Shown piece by piece: positions 6,933 to 14,468 of a stretch of DNA of 42,833 nt (position 1 is the stretch's first letter; the number at the start of each line of letters is the position of its first letter). The notes below the pieces were generated by a model. It saw nothing but the letters and a program-made list of their open reading frames with translations, ran no database searches and had not been told where the DNA came from. Made by a program: the position numbers and the translations under genes. The DNA is taken from the NCBI RefSeq assembly GCF_026627505.1, contig NZ_JAPNLK010000072.1, positions 1 through 42,833 of the forward strand, given 5' to 3'. This DNA comes from Streptomyces sp. H27-H5 (GTDB lineage: Bacteria > Actinomycetota > Actinomycetes > Streptomycetales > Streptomycetaceae).

Positions 6933-7697
6933 ATGGAGCTCAACGGGAGGGTCGTCGTCGTCACCGGCGGAACCCGGGGCGTCGGCGCCGGCATCGCGCG
7001 GTCGTTCCTCGCGGCCGGCGCGGAGGTGCTCGTCTGCGCCCGCCGACCACCGGACGAACCGGTGGCCGCGGCGGGCCGGACGGCCGCCTTCACGGCGCTC
7101 GACCTGCGCGATCCGGCCGCCGTGACGGAGTTCTTCGCGGCGGCCGCGCACCGGTACGGGCGGCTCGACTGCCTGGTGAACAACGCGGGCGGCACCCCGT
7201 ACCGGCTCCTGGGGGAGGGCGACGCCGAACGGCACGCGCGGGTCGTCGAACTGAACCTGGTGGCCCCCATGACCGCCTCACTGGCGGCGTACCCGTGGCT
7301 GCGGGACTCGCACGGCTCGGTCGTGATGATCGGCAGCGTCAGCGGCACCCGCCCCTCGCCCGGCACGGCCGCCTACGGCGCCGCCAAGGCGGGACTGGAG
7401 AACCTGGCCCGATCGATGGCCGTGGAGTGGGCGCCCGAGGTACGGGTCAACTCGCTGATCCTCGGCATGGTGCGCACCGAACTGTCCCAGCTGCACTACG
7501 GGGACGAGGCCGGGATCGCCGCGGTCGGCGCGACCGTGCCGCTGGGGCGACTGGCCGACCCGACGGACGTGGGCGAGGCGGCGGTGTTCCTCGCCGGAGA
7601 CCGGGCCGGATACGTGAGCGGCGCGAGCCTGCTCGTGCACGGGGGCGGCGAACGCCCGGCCTTCCTGGACGCGGCGACTGTCAACAAGGAGAACTGA
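6933..7697 (+). CDS. Short-chain dehydrogenase/reductase, steroid-cluster type
   Basis: 254 residues, classical SDR fold. The NAD(P)-binding motif TGGTRGVGAGIA (about 11-22), the NNAG motif and the catalytic Ser...YGAAK (YxxxK) are all visible. The C-terminus shows GYVSGASLLVHGG, typical of the family. The substrate cannot be told from sequence. Position suggests the counterpart of mycobacterial Rv3549c, which also faces echA20. Likely role: oxidation or reduction of a hydroxy/keto group on a CoA-bound C/D-ring intermediate. ATG 6933 has GAGGAAGG upstream. The next gene begins one base after the stop. Confidence 0.85.
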   Translation: MELNGRVVVVTGGTRGVGAGIARSFLAAGAEVLVCARRPPDEPVAAAGRTAAFTALDLRDPAAVTEFFAAAAHRYGRLDCLVNNAGGTPYRLLGEGDAERHARVVELNLVAPMTASLAAYPWLRDSHGSVVMIGSVSGTRPSPGTAAYGAAKAGLENLARSMAVEWAPEVRVNSLILGMVRTELSQLHYGDEAGIAAVGATVPLGRLADPTDVGEAAVFLAGDRAGYVSGASLLVHGGGERPAFLDAATVNKEN

Positions 7698-7698
7698 G

Positions 7699-8607
7699 AT
7701 GGGACTTGCCGAAGGTCGTGTGGTCATCGTGACGGGCGCGGGTCGGGGGCTGGGCCGCGCCCACGCGCTGGCCTTCGCAGCGGAAGGGGCGAAGGTGGTC
7801 GTCAACGACCTGGGGGTCGGGCTCGACGGGCTGCCCGGCCCGGACGGTCCGGCGGCCCGGGTCGTCGAGGAGATCCGCGCGCTGGGCGGGGAGGCACTGG
7901 CGCACGGCGGGGACATCGCCACCTCGCGGGGCGCGGCCTCGCTCGTCGCGGACGCCGTCGCCACCTTCGGGCGGCTGGACACCCTGGTCAACAACGCCGG
8001 TTTCCTGCGGGACCGGATGCTGGTCAACCTGGACGAGGACGACTGGGACGCGGTGATGCGCGTGCACCTGAAGGGGCACTTCCTGCCCCTCAAGCACGCC
8101 GCCGCGCACTGGCGGGCGCAGGCGAAGGCGGGCCGGCCCGTCGCGGCGCGGGTGGTCAACACCTCCTCGGGCGCGGGACTGCTCGGATCGGTGGGGCAGG
8201 GCAACTACAGCGCGGCCAAGGCCGGGATCCTCGGCCTGACGCTGGTCGCGGCGGAGGAGATGGGCCGGTACGGGGTCCAGGTCAACGCCATCGCCCCGGC
8301 GGCCCGCACCCGGATGACGGAGGAGACCTTCGCCCGGACCATGGCGGCGCCGGTGGCAGGGGAGTTCGACGCGATGGCCCCGGAGAACGTGTCGCCGCTG
8401 GTGGTGTGGCTGGGCTCGGACGCCTCGGCCGGGGTGAGCGGCCGGGTCTTCGAGGCGGAGGGCGGCCGGATCACGGTCATGCAGGGCTGGCGGCCGGGCC
8501 CGACGGCGGAGCGCGGCGAACGCTGGACCCCGGCGGAGGCGGGGGAGGCGGCGACGAAGCTCCTGTCGGCGGCGGAGGCACCGCAGCCGGTGTACGGGTC
8601 ACGGTAG
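7699..8607 (+). CDS. Short-chain dehydrogenase/reductase, long SDR of the steroid cluster
   Basis: 302 residues. It opens with VTGAGRGLGRAHALAFAAEGAKVVVNDLG, a cofactor-binding pattern shared with the hydroxyacyl-CoA dehydrogenase part of bacterial and peroxisomal multifunctional enzymes. NNAG and YSAAK motifs follow. A C-terminal extension of about 40 residues (WTPAEAGEAATKLL...) goes beyond the minimal SDR. Gene order points to the equivalent of mycobacterial Rv3548c. It is in an operon with the preceding SDR (gap 1 base; AAGGAG before ATG 7699) and ends at a strong hairpin. A beta-oxidation-like 3-hydroxyacyl-CoA dehydrogenase on the steroid side chain or ring remnant is the most likely role. 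This is inference. Confidence 0.85.
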   Translation: MGLAEGRVVIVTGAGRGLGRAHALAFAAEGAKVVVNDLGVGLDGLPGPDGPAARVVEEIRALGGEALAHGGDIATSRGAASLVADAVATFGRLDTLVNNAGFLRDRMLVNLDEDDWDAVMRVHLKGHFLPLKHAAAHWRAQAKAGRPVAARVVNTSSGAGLLGSVGQGNYSAAKAGILGLTLVAAEEMGRYGVQVNAIAPAARTRMTEETFARTMAAPVAGEFDAMAPENVSPLVVWLGSDASAGVSGRVFEAEGGRITVMQGWRPGPTAERGERWTPAEAGEAATKLLSAAEAPQPVYGSR

Positions 8608-8630
8608 TCCGGGGCGGCGGGCACCACCCC

Positions 8631-8667
8631 TCCCTCGACTTCCCTCGAAGGGAGGGGAGTCGAGGGA
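8631..8667 (+). terminator. Terminator after the SDR pair
   Basis: 10-bp outer stem (TCCCTCGACT / AGTCGAGGGA) with an inner CCCTC/GAGGG pairing, 24 bases after the stop codon of the second SDR. Confidence 0.65.
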
Positions 8668-8760
8668 TTCAGGCCACCTCCGCGCGCAGGCCTGGTTACG
8701 CTCGGCCACGGACTGGACCCGACCGAACGCCGCACGGTGCGAGCATGGGGGTGACCGCCC

Positions 8761-9609
8761 GTGGTCAACATCCGCAACCTCGACCCCAGCGCATCGCCGC
8801 TGGACCACTACGGCTCTGAACTGCGCCGCCTGAGGGAGGAGGCCGGGCTGACACAGGGGCAGCTCGGCGACATCATCTTCTGCGCGGGCTCCCTGGTCGG
8901 ACAGATCGAGACGGCGAGGAAGGTACCCACCCGCGCGTTCTCGGACCGGGTGGACGCGGCGCTGGTGACGGGCGGGGTGTTCTCCCGGCTGGTGGGGCTG
9001 GTGCTGAGGAGTCAGTTGCCGACCTGGTTCCAGGCGTACGCGGAGATGGAGGCGAACGCTGCGTACCTCTCCACCTATCAGGCACAGGTCGTTTACGGGC
9101 TGCTGCAGACGGAGGCGTACGCGCGTGCCGTGCTGGCCGCCGATCGTCCGAGCAACCTCGATGAACTCGTGGCGGCTCGACTGGAGAGGCAGCGCATACT
9201 GACGCGGAGTTGCCCTCCTGCTCTCTGGGTGGTTCTCGACGAGGGCGTCTTGCTTCGGCAGGTGGGCGGGCGGGGCGTCATGCGGGAGCAGCTGCTGTAT
9301 TTGTTGAGCCTCCGCGATCGGCAGTGGGTGCAGATTCAAGTGCTTCCCTTCGTTACCGGTGAACACAGCGCCACCCGTGGGTCGTTCAATCTCCTTCGTT
9401 TCGATAGCGATCCGGACCTTTTCTACGCCGAGAGTTACGACATCGGACACATGACGGCCAATCCGCAAGTGATCAAGGAGCGTTCGGTCGGCTACGCTCG
9501 CTTGCAGGCCGACGCGCTCTCGCTGGAGGATTCGTCGGCACTGATTGCCCGCGTACTGGAGGAACGCTATGGACATCACCCAGGCCCTGACGGGTGCGCA
9601 GTGGCGTAA
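8761..9609 (+). CDS. Helix-turn-helix DUF5753 regulator
   Basis: 282 residues. Residues about 15-75 form an XRE-type helix-turn-helix (LRRLREEAGLTQGQLGD...GSLVGQIETARK). From about 95 the protein matches the DUF5753 domain (WFQAYAEMEANA, TYQAQVVYGLLQTEAYA, RQ.IL, VQIQVLPF, ESYD). Such proteins are abundant in streptomycetes, are related to WhiJ, and are usually paired with a small DUF397 protein. They act as DNA-binding developmental or antibiotic regulators, and the pair is sometimes compared with toxin-antitoxin modules. The GTG start at 8761 follows a GGGGG stretch. The downstream DUF397 gene overlaps by 41 bases. Codons here use A/T at third positions more often (tttgttgagc, ttcaatctcc, gatagcgat) than neighbouring genes, which suggests acquisition by transfer. 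Confidence 0.92.
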   Translation: MVNIRNLDPSASPLDHYGSELRRLREEAGLTQGQLGDIIFCAGSLVGQIETARKVPTRAFSDRVDAALVTGGVFSRLVGLVLRSQLPTWFQAYAEMEANAAYLSTYQAQVVYGLLQTEAYARAVLAADRPSNLDELVAARLERQRILTRSCPPALWVVLDEGVLLRQVGGRGVMREQLLYLLSLRDRQWVQIQVLPFVTGEHSATRGSFNLLRFDSDPDLFYAESYDIGHMTANPQVIKERSVGYARLQADALSLEDSSALIARVLEERYGHHPGPDGCAVA

Positions 9610-9829
9610 GTCCTCGTACAGCGGAACCACCGGCGGCGACTGCGTCGAGTGCACTCCCCTCGGCACCACCGCTTGGCGCAAGGCCTCGTACAGCGGCTCC
9701 GGCGGCGGCGACTGCGTCGAGGTCGCCTCCCAGCCCTGCCTGGTCGCCGTGCGGGACTCCAAGGACCCCGACGGCCCCGTCTTCACCGTCGGCCGCGCCG
9801 CCTTCGCCGCCTTCGTCGGGACCCTGTAG
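9569..9829 (+). CDS. DUF397 protein with a doubled motif
   Basis: 86 residues. DUF397 proteins are usually about 60 residues with one W-R-K-S-S-Y-S-G...G-D-C-V-E motif. Here the motif occurs twice: WRKSSYSGTTGGDCVE (about 12-27) and WRKASYSGSGGGDCVEVA (about 34-51). The standard C-terminus VRDSKDPDGPVFTV...F follows. ATG 9569 has GGAGG just upstream and lies inside the end of the DUF5753 gene, so the two are co-translated. The protein is thought to be the small partner of its HTH neighbour, and its mechanism is not settled. The internal duplication probably arose by tandem copying of about 66 bases. Confidence 0.88.
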   Translation: MDITQALTGAQWRKSSYSGTTGGDCVECTPLGTTAWRKASYSGSGGGDCVEVASQPCLVAVRDSKDPDGPVFTVGRAAFAAFVGTL

Positions 9830-9857
9830 GCGTCGGGGGCGTCCGGACACAGAGAAA

Positions 9858-9904
9858 GAAGCTCCGGGCCCGGCCCCCTGGCGAGGGGTCGGATCCGGAG
9901 CTTC
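9858..9904. terminator. Terminator after DUF397 gene
   Basis: 10-bp outer stem GAAGCTCCGG / CCGGAGCTTC, with an inner GGCCCC/GGGGTC pairing, followed by TCTCG. It lies between convergent genes. The rest of 9830-10037 shows nothing else. Confidence 0.7.
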
Positions 9905-10037
9905 TCTCGTGCGATGGAGTATGACTACCCGCTACATCCACCCGCTGAACCGCAGTCGGCCCATCATGTTGTCCGCAACCTGTTCCGAGACCGCCGGCGC
10001 GGGGTTCCGGGCCGGATGCGGGAGCGCCGGCGCCGGT

Positions 10038-10925
10038 TCAGGTGTCGCACTCCAGGACCGTGCGGCACAGCCCGCAGCGGGCCCGGACGGGCCCGCCGAC
10101 CGGCAGCCGCAGCCACTGCCGGCAGACCGGGCACGGGAAGCTCACCCGCGCCCCGTCCGCGTGCCGCTCGAAGCGGTACGGGGCCCCCGGCGCGGCGGAT
10201 CCGGCCCGGCGATCGCGCGCGTAACGCAGGCGTTCCGGCCAGGAGGCGGCCGCCAGCGGGGCACGGCGGTGGTCCCGGGCCGCGAGGGCGCGACCGCGCA
10301 CGTACGCCTCGTACGCCCGGGGACTGGTGAACCGGGTGGAGAGGTCCTCGCCGATCAGGTCGCCGCGCTTGGCGAGGACGTAGCCGAACTCCTCCGGGGT
10401 GAGGTAGCCGAGCTTCTGGTGCGTCAACTCGTCCTCGCGGTAGGCATCGAGGAGCAGCCAGCCGGCGCCCAGGTAGGCGGCGGCGGTGTCGGTGAGGATC
10501 TCGTTGTCCTCGGTGGTGGGAAACCGCAGGTCCAGGCGGTGCAGCAGGACGTGGGCGACCTCGTGGGTGAGCGCCGCCGCGAGGTCCCGGCGGTGGGTCA
10601 GGAAGCGTTCGTTGACCTCGACGAAGTACTCGGGACCCGGGCCGAGTTCCACCGTGGCCGCCTCCGTCATCGCCCGGTAGCCGATCACCAGCCGGGCATC
10701 GGGCAGCCGCAGCGCGCGCACCGTCGCGCGGGCCACGCGCTGCGCCCCGAGGTGGGGATCGTCGTCGGGGGAGAACTCCGCGTCGGCGGCGGGGAAGCCG
10801 GCGTCGTAGGCGCGGATCCCGTCGTAGGACAGGCGGCGGAAGAGGGCCGTGAGGGCGCGGTGAACCGTGCCCAAGTGCGGAAATCCGTGCTCGACCGGGC
10901 TGCCGCGCCCGTGGTTCTGCGTCAT
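10038..10925 (-). CDS. Uncharacterised HExxH zinc protein with C-terminal zinc ribbon
   Basis: 295 residues, no signal peptide, so probably cytoplasmic. The central motif LTHEVAHVLLH (HExxH, about 118-128) is the zinc-binding and catalytic pattern of metallopeptidases. The nearby EILTDTAAAYLGAG may give the third ligand (Glu or Asp), as in the IrrE/SprT-like group. The C-terminus holds CPVC and CGLC pairs about 15 residues apart, a zinc ribbon that may bind nucleic acid or a partner. A segment near residue 190 has many Asp/Glu (DAYREDELTHQK). I do not recognise the family by name. ATG 10925 is preferred to an in-frame start at 10979 because GTGGGGG lies upstream of it. It diverges from the secreted trypsin gene with 125 bp between. 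Confidence 0.72.
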   Translation of the reverse strand: MTQNHGRGSPVEHGFPHLGTVHRALTALFRRLSYDGIRAYDAGFPAADAEFSPDDDPHLGAQRVARATVRALRLPDARLVIGYRAMTEAATVELGPGPEYFVEVNERFLTHRRDLAAALTHEVAHVLLHRLDLRFPTTEDNEILTDTAAAYLGAGWLLLDAYREDELTHQKLGYLTPEEFGYVLAKRGDLIGEDLSTRFTSPRAYEAYVRGRALAARDHRRAPLAAASWPERLRYARDRRAGSAAPGAPYRFERHADGARVSFPCPVCRQWLRLPVGGPVRARCGLCRTVLECDT

Positions 10926-11050
10926 GCGGGCCCCCACGCCGAAAGTTGTCCGAAAACGCCTTCTTGATGTCGGCCACACGCGCGATGTGTCATGGACTCG
11001 TCATTCACCCGATGACGACACGCACGGCCCAACCCCCCACGAAAGGCAGT

Positions 11051-11833
11051 GTGTCGACTGTGTCCACCCTTGCCACGACCCTCAAGCGCGCCCTCGCCGT
11101 CGGCGCCGTCGCCCTGGCCGCCGTCAGCCTCCAGCCCGGCTCCGCCACCGCCTCCCAGGCGCCCGTCGTCGGCGGAACCCGCGCCGCCCAAGGCGAGTTC
11201 CCCTTCATGGTCCGCCTCTCCATGGGCTGCGGCGGCGCCCTGTACACCCAGCAGATCGTCCTCACCGCCGCGCACTGCGTGAACGGCTCCGGCAACAACA
11301 CCTCCATCACCGCCACCGCCGGCGTCGTCGACCTCAACAGCGCCGGCGCCGTCAAGGTCAAGTCCACCAAGGTGCTCCAGGCCCCCGGCTACAACGGCAA
11401 GGGCAAGGACTGGGCCCTCATCAAACTCGCCAAACCCATCAACCTGCCCACCCTCAAGATCGCCGAGACCAAGGCCTACGACAACGGCACCTTCACCGTC
11501 GCCGGCTGGGGAGCCACCCGCGAAGGCGGCGGCCAGCAGCGCTACCTCATGAAGGCCACCGTCCCCTTCGTCTCCGACGCCTCCTGCCAGAACGCCTACG
11601 GCAGCGACCTCGTCCCCAGTGAGGAGATCTGCGCCGGCCTGCCCCAGGGCGGCGTCGACACCTGTCAGGGCGACTCCGGCGGCCCCATGTTCCGCCGCGA
11701 CGCCGCGAACGCCTGGATCCAGGTCGGCATCGTCAGCTGGGGCGAGGGCTGCGCCCGCCCGAACTACCCCGGCGTCTACTCCGAGGTCTCCACCTTCGCC
11801 ACCGCCATCAAGAACGCCGCGGCGACCCTGTGA
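11051..11833 (+). CDS. Secreted trypsin-like serine protease
   Basis: 260-residue precursor of an S1 family trypsin closely resembling Streptomyces griseus trypsin. The signal peptide and short propeptide run to about residue 42 (...ATASQAP), and the mature enzyme should begin at VVGGTRAAQG. The catalytic triad is His75 (TAAHC), Asp120 (KDWALI) and Ser209 (GDSGGP). The Asp six residues before the Ser (VDTCQGDSGGP) gives Arg/Lys specificity. Six Cys can form three disulfides. The GTG at 11051 is chosen for GAAAGG at 11041-11046; GTG 11060 or ATG 11012 are alternatives. Extracellular proteases of this type are usually made during aerial growth. No regulator site is proven here. Confidence 0.94.
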   Translation: MSTVSTLATTLKRALAVGAVALAAVSLQPGSATASQAPVVGGTRAAQGEFPFMVRLSMGCGGALYTQQIVLTAAHCVNGSGNNTSITATAGVVDLNSAGAVKVKSTKVLQAPGYNGKGKDWALIKLAKPINLPTLKIAETKAYDNGTFTVAGWGATREGGGQQRYLMKATVPFVSDASCQNAYGSDLVPSEEICAGLPQGGVDTCQGDSGGPMFRRDAANAWIQVGIVSWGEGCARPNYPGVYSEVSTFATAIKNAAATL

Positions 11834-11838
11834 CCCAC

Positions 11839-11890
11839 CCTCGTCCTTCCGGCCGAACCGGGCAGCCGGGAAACCGCCGGAAGGACGAGG
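11839..11890 (+). terminator. Terminator after trypsin gene
   Basis: Perfect 15-bp stem (CCTCGTCCTTCCGGC / GCCGGAAGGACGAGG) with a 22-base loop that itself holds a short CCGGG/CCGGG-like pairing. It starts 6 bases after the stop codon. Confidence 0.75.
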
Positions 11891-12077
11891 CGCCCCACCC
11901 CACACGCACGTAACGTCGGACGAACCATCGCGGGGCCGGCACACCGCCGTCCCGGTCCCGCGGCACCCTCCCGACGGCCCGCCGAGCGGTTGCGGGACGA
12001 CACGCGCACCGGTCCCATGGAACGGACCCCTCCGGGACGACACCATCGGCAGTGGGCGACAGTGGGGCAGGCAACGC

Positions 12078-12731
12078 ATGACGATCAGAGTGGTCATCGC
12101 GGACGACCAGGAGATGGTCAGGACCGGCTTCCGCATGATCCTCGAAAGCCAACCGGACATCGAGGTCGTCGCGGACGTCGTCGACGGCGAGGCGGCCCTC
12201 ACGGCCGTCGCCGCCCACCGACCCGACGTCCTGCTCCTCGACATCCGCATGCCCCGCCTCGACGGCCTCGAAGTCACCCGGCGCCTCGCCGGCCAGGACA
12301 CCCCGCGCATCGTCATCGTCACCACCTTCGACCTCGACGAATACGTCCACGCGGCGCTCCGCGGCGGAGCGTCCGGCTTCCTCCTGAAGGACGCGAGCCC
12401 GGCCATGCTGGTTGAAGCGGTCCGCGCCGCCGCCGTGGGTGACTCCCTCGTCTCACCCGCCATCACCGTGCGACTGCTCCGCGAAATGGCCCACGCCCCC
12501 GCCGCCCGAGCCGCCCGCCGCCCCTCGGAACCCCTCACCGAACGCGAGGTGGACGTCGTGCGCTGCCTCGCCCGCGGCCTGACCAACGCCGAGATCGCCG
12601 GCGAACTCTTCGTCTCACTGTCCACCGTCAAGACCCACCTGGCCAACGTCCAGACCAAACTCGACGCCCGCAACCGCGTCGAGATCGCCGCATGGGCCTG
12701 GGAAAGCGGCCTCGCCGCCGGCGCGACGTGA
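12078..12731 (+). CDS. NarL/LuxR-family response regulator
   Basis: 217 residues. The receiver domain (1-120) has the acidic pocket DD at 9-10, phospho-acceptor Asp55 in LLLDIRMPRLDG, Thr in VTTF and Lys in LLKDASP. The C-terminal LuxR helix-turn-helix (about 150-210) shows LTEREVDVVRCLARGLTNAEIA and STVKTHLANVQTKL. It should bind DNA as a dimer after phosphorylation by the kinase encoded next. The order regulator-then-kinase is the less usual one. The gap to the kinase is 91 bp and holds three tandem 24-bp repeats, the first covering this gene's stop codon. Target genes are not evident. Confidence 0.93.
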   Translation: MTIRVVIADDQEMVRTGFRMILESQPDIEVVADVVDGEAALTAVAAHRPDVLLLDIRMPRLDGLEVTRRLAGQDTPRIVIVTTFDLDEYVHAALRGGASGFLLKDASPAMLVEAVRAAAVGDSLVSPAITVRLLREMAHAPAARAARRPSEPLTEREVDVVRCLARGLTNAEIAGELFVSLSTVKTHLANVQTKLDARNRVEIAAWAWESGLAAGAT

Positions 12732-12787
12732 GCCCCGGCCGCCGGCGCGGTGCGAGCCCCGGCCCCAGACGCGGTGTGTCCCCGGCC
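12717..12787. repeat. Three tandem imperfect 24-bp repeats
   Basis: Copies at 12717-12740, 12741-12764 and 12765-12787 share the pattern GCCGGCGCGGTGnGAGCCCCGGCC. Copies 1 and 2 differ at about three positions, copy 3 is more diverged and one base shorter. Copy 1 covers the last codons and stop of the response regulator gene. The likely cause is slippage. Any effect on expression of the kinase is unknown. Confidence 0.7.
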
Positions 12788-12822
12788 TTCCGTACCGGCC
12801 CCGACCGGCCGCGACCGTCGCG

Positions 12823-13992
12823 ATGAGCCCCCTCGCCTCCTGGACCCGCCACCACCCCCGCGCCGCCCGGCTGCTCCGCGTCACCCTCTCGCTGCTCCTC
12901 CTCGGCCTCGTCACCTTCGAAGGCATCGTCCTGGCCCGTCAGCCCAGCGCCCCGCACGCCACCGTGTGGGTGTCCGGGATCCTCGTCTGCCTCAGCGCCG
13001 CGCCCTGGCCCCGCATCCCCCTGCTCACCCGCGCCTGGTTCGCCGCCGCCATCACCTGGACCGCCACCCTCCTGCTGGTCTTCGGCAACCACCCCCTCGT
13101 CGTCTGGGGCGCCGGCGAGGCCATCGCCCTGCTCGTCCTGCTCTCCCAGGTCCTGCTCCGCGCCCCCGCCCGCACCGCCGCCGTCCTCGGTCCCCTCCTC
13201 GGCCTCGGCTGCATGGCCGTCCCCGTGCGCGACACCGACCCCGGCCGGTTCACCCTGCTCTTCTCCGTCCTCGCCGTCGTCGTCGGCGCGTACTCCCTGC
13301 TCCTGCGCCTCCAGTCCGTCCAACGCGTCCGCGAACTGCGCGCCGTCCGCACCGCCGAACGCCTGGAGCTCGCCCGCGAACTCCACGACCTCGTCGCCCA
13401 CCACGTCACCGGCATCGTCGTCGAGGCCCGCGCCGCCCGCTTCACCGGAGTCAGCGCCGACCGCGCCGCCGAGATCCTCGGCCGCATCGAGACCGCCGGC
13501 GACGAGGCCCTCGGCTCCATGCGCCGCCTCGTCAAGATCCTCCGCGAGGACGAGACCGGCGGCGGCGACACCTCCGCCGGAACCACCCCCGTCGCCGGCC
13601 TCGCGGACCTGCGCGCACTCACCGAACGCTTCGCCGTCACCGGCCCGCCCGTCACCCTCAGCGTCGAGGTAGGCCTGGAGACCCGGCTCCCCGCGGACGT
13701 GGCCGCCACCGCGCACCGCATCGTCCTCGAAGCCCTCACCAACATCGGCAAACACGCGGCGACGGCCACCACCGTCCACATCGCCCTGCGCACCGTCCCC
13801 GCCGGCCTCGAAGTACGCGTCGAGGACGACGGCGGCCACCCCGCCCGCCTCTCCGAGAACGCCCGGGGCGGCGGCTACGGCCTCGCCGGAATGGCCGAAC
13901 GCGCCGAGGCCCTCGGCGGCTCCCTCACCGCCGGCCCCGCCCCCGAAGGCGGCTGGCTCGTCACCGCCACCCTGCCCCTCCAGGCCCTGTAG
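12823..13992 (+). CDS. Two-component sensor histidine kinase (HisKA_3 type)
   Basis: 389 residues. The first 165 residues hold about five or six hydrophobic membrane segments with no large extracellular domain, so the signal is probably sensed in or near the membrane. The dimerisation/phospho-acceptor motif ERLELARELHDLVAHH places the phosphorylated His at 188, as in DesK/NarX-type kinases. The ATPase domain shows EALTNIGKHA (N box), VEDDGG (G1) and GGGYGLAGMAERAEALGG (G2). It is expected to act on the response regulator just upstream. ATG 12823 follows the tandem repeat region. No clear ribosome-binding site is visible, so translation may depend on read-through from the regulator. Confidence 0.92.
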   Translation: MSPLASWTRHHPRAARLLRVTLSLLLLGLVTFEGIVLARQPSAPHATVWVSGILVCLSAAPWPRIPLLTRAWFAAAITWTATLLLVFGNHPLVVWGAGEAIALLVLLSQVLLRAPARTAAVLGPLLGLGCMAVPVRDTDPGRFTLLFSVLAVVVGAYSLLLRLQSVQRVRELRAVRTAERLELARELHDLVAHHVTGIVVEARAARFTGVSADRAAEILGRIETAGDEALGSMRRLVKILREDETGGGDTSAGTTPVAGLADLRALTERFAVTGPPVTLSVEVGLETRLPADVAATAHRIVLEALTNIGKHAATATTVHIALRTVPAGLEVRVEDDGGHPARLSENARGGGYGLAGMAERAEALGGSLTAGPAPEGGWLVTATLPLQAL

Positions 13993-13994
13993 GC

Positions 13995-14010
13995 CGGCCC
14001 TTTCGGGCCG
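13995..14010 (+). terminator. Short hairpin after kinase gene
   Basis: 6-bp stem CGGCCC / GGGCCG with a TTTC loop, 3 bases after the stop. Weak as a terminator. Confidence 0.35.
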
Positions 14011-14092
14011 TCCCGTGCCCGCCGGACCCCGCCCCGACCCCGCCGGCCGTCTCACCGGTCGAGGTGCCGAGGAACCCGTCGCGTCCGCCACG

Positions 14093-14098
14093 TATTCT
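14093..14098 (+). promoter_or_regulatory. -10 box suggesting a leaderless chorismate mutase mRNA
   Basis: TATTCT is a good -10 hexamer, and its end lies only 8 bases before ATG 14107. A start site 7-8 bases downstream would coincide with the ATG. No ribosome-binding site is visible in the intervening CGGGAACC. Confidence 0.5.
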
Positions 14099-14106
14099 CG
14101 GGAACC

Positions 14107-14427
14107 ATGAACCACAGCGACACCGACGAGGCCCACGAGAACGTCACCGCCGAGCTGTCCCGCCTGCGCGACAGCATCGACAACATCGACGCGGCCGTGG
14201 TCCACATGCTCGCCGAGCGCTTCAAGTGCACCCAGCAGGTCGGCCACCTCAAGGCCCGCCACCAGCTGCCCCCCGCCGACCCCGGCCGCGAGGCCAGCCA
14301 GATCGCCCGCCTGCGCCAGCTCGCCGAGAACGCCAAACTCGATCCGGCCTTCGCGGAGAAACTCCTCAACTTCATCATCGCCGAGGTCATCCGCCACCAC
14401 GAGACGATCGCCGCCGGCGAGGAGTAG
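14107..14427 (+). CDS. Chorismate mutase (AroQ type)
   Basis: 106 residues, all-helical AroQ fold. It converts chorismate to prephenate, the entry to Phe and Tyr. Family marks: LSRLRDSIDNIDAAVVHMLAERF (helix 1, substrate-binding Arg residues), KCTQQVGHLKA (active-site Lys), PADPGREASQIARL (Asp/Arg). A final helix FIIAEVIRHHE has Glu or His where many enzymes have Gln. No signal peptide, so it is the cytoplasmic form. It stands alone, 32 bases before the aminopeptidase start region, so the two may be co-transcribed. The start follows a -10 box at leaderless spacing. Confidence 0.92.
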   Translation: MNHSDTDEAHENVTAELSRLRDSIDNIDAAVVHMLAERFKCTQQVGHLKARHQLPPADPGREASQIARLRQLAENAKLDPAFAEKLLNFIIAEVIRHHETIAAGEE

Positions 14428-14468
14428 GCCCCTGGGGCCCGCCCGACCCATCAGGCAGCATGGGCCCC

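Noticed and set aside
8761..9829. Classical toxin-antitoxin system
   Set aside because: The DUF5753/DUF397 pair is sometimes described this way, but neither protein has a recognisable toxin fold, and the family is better known for regulators. Kept as a regulator pair.
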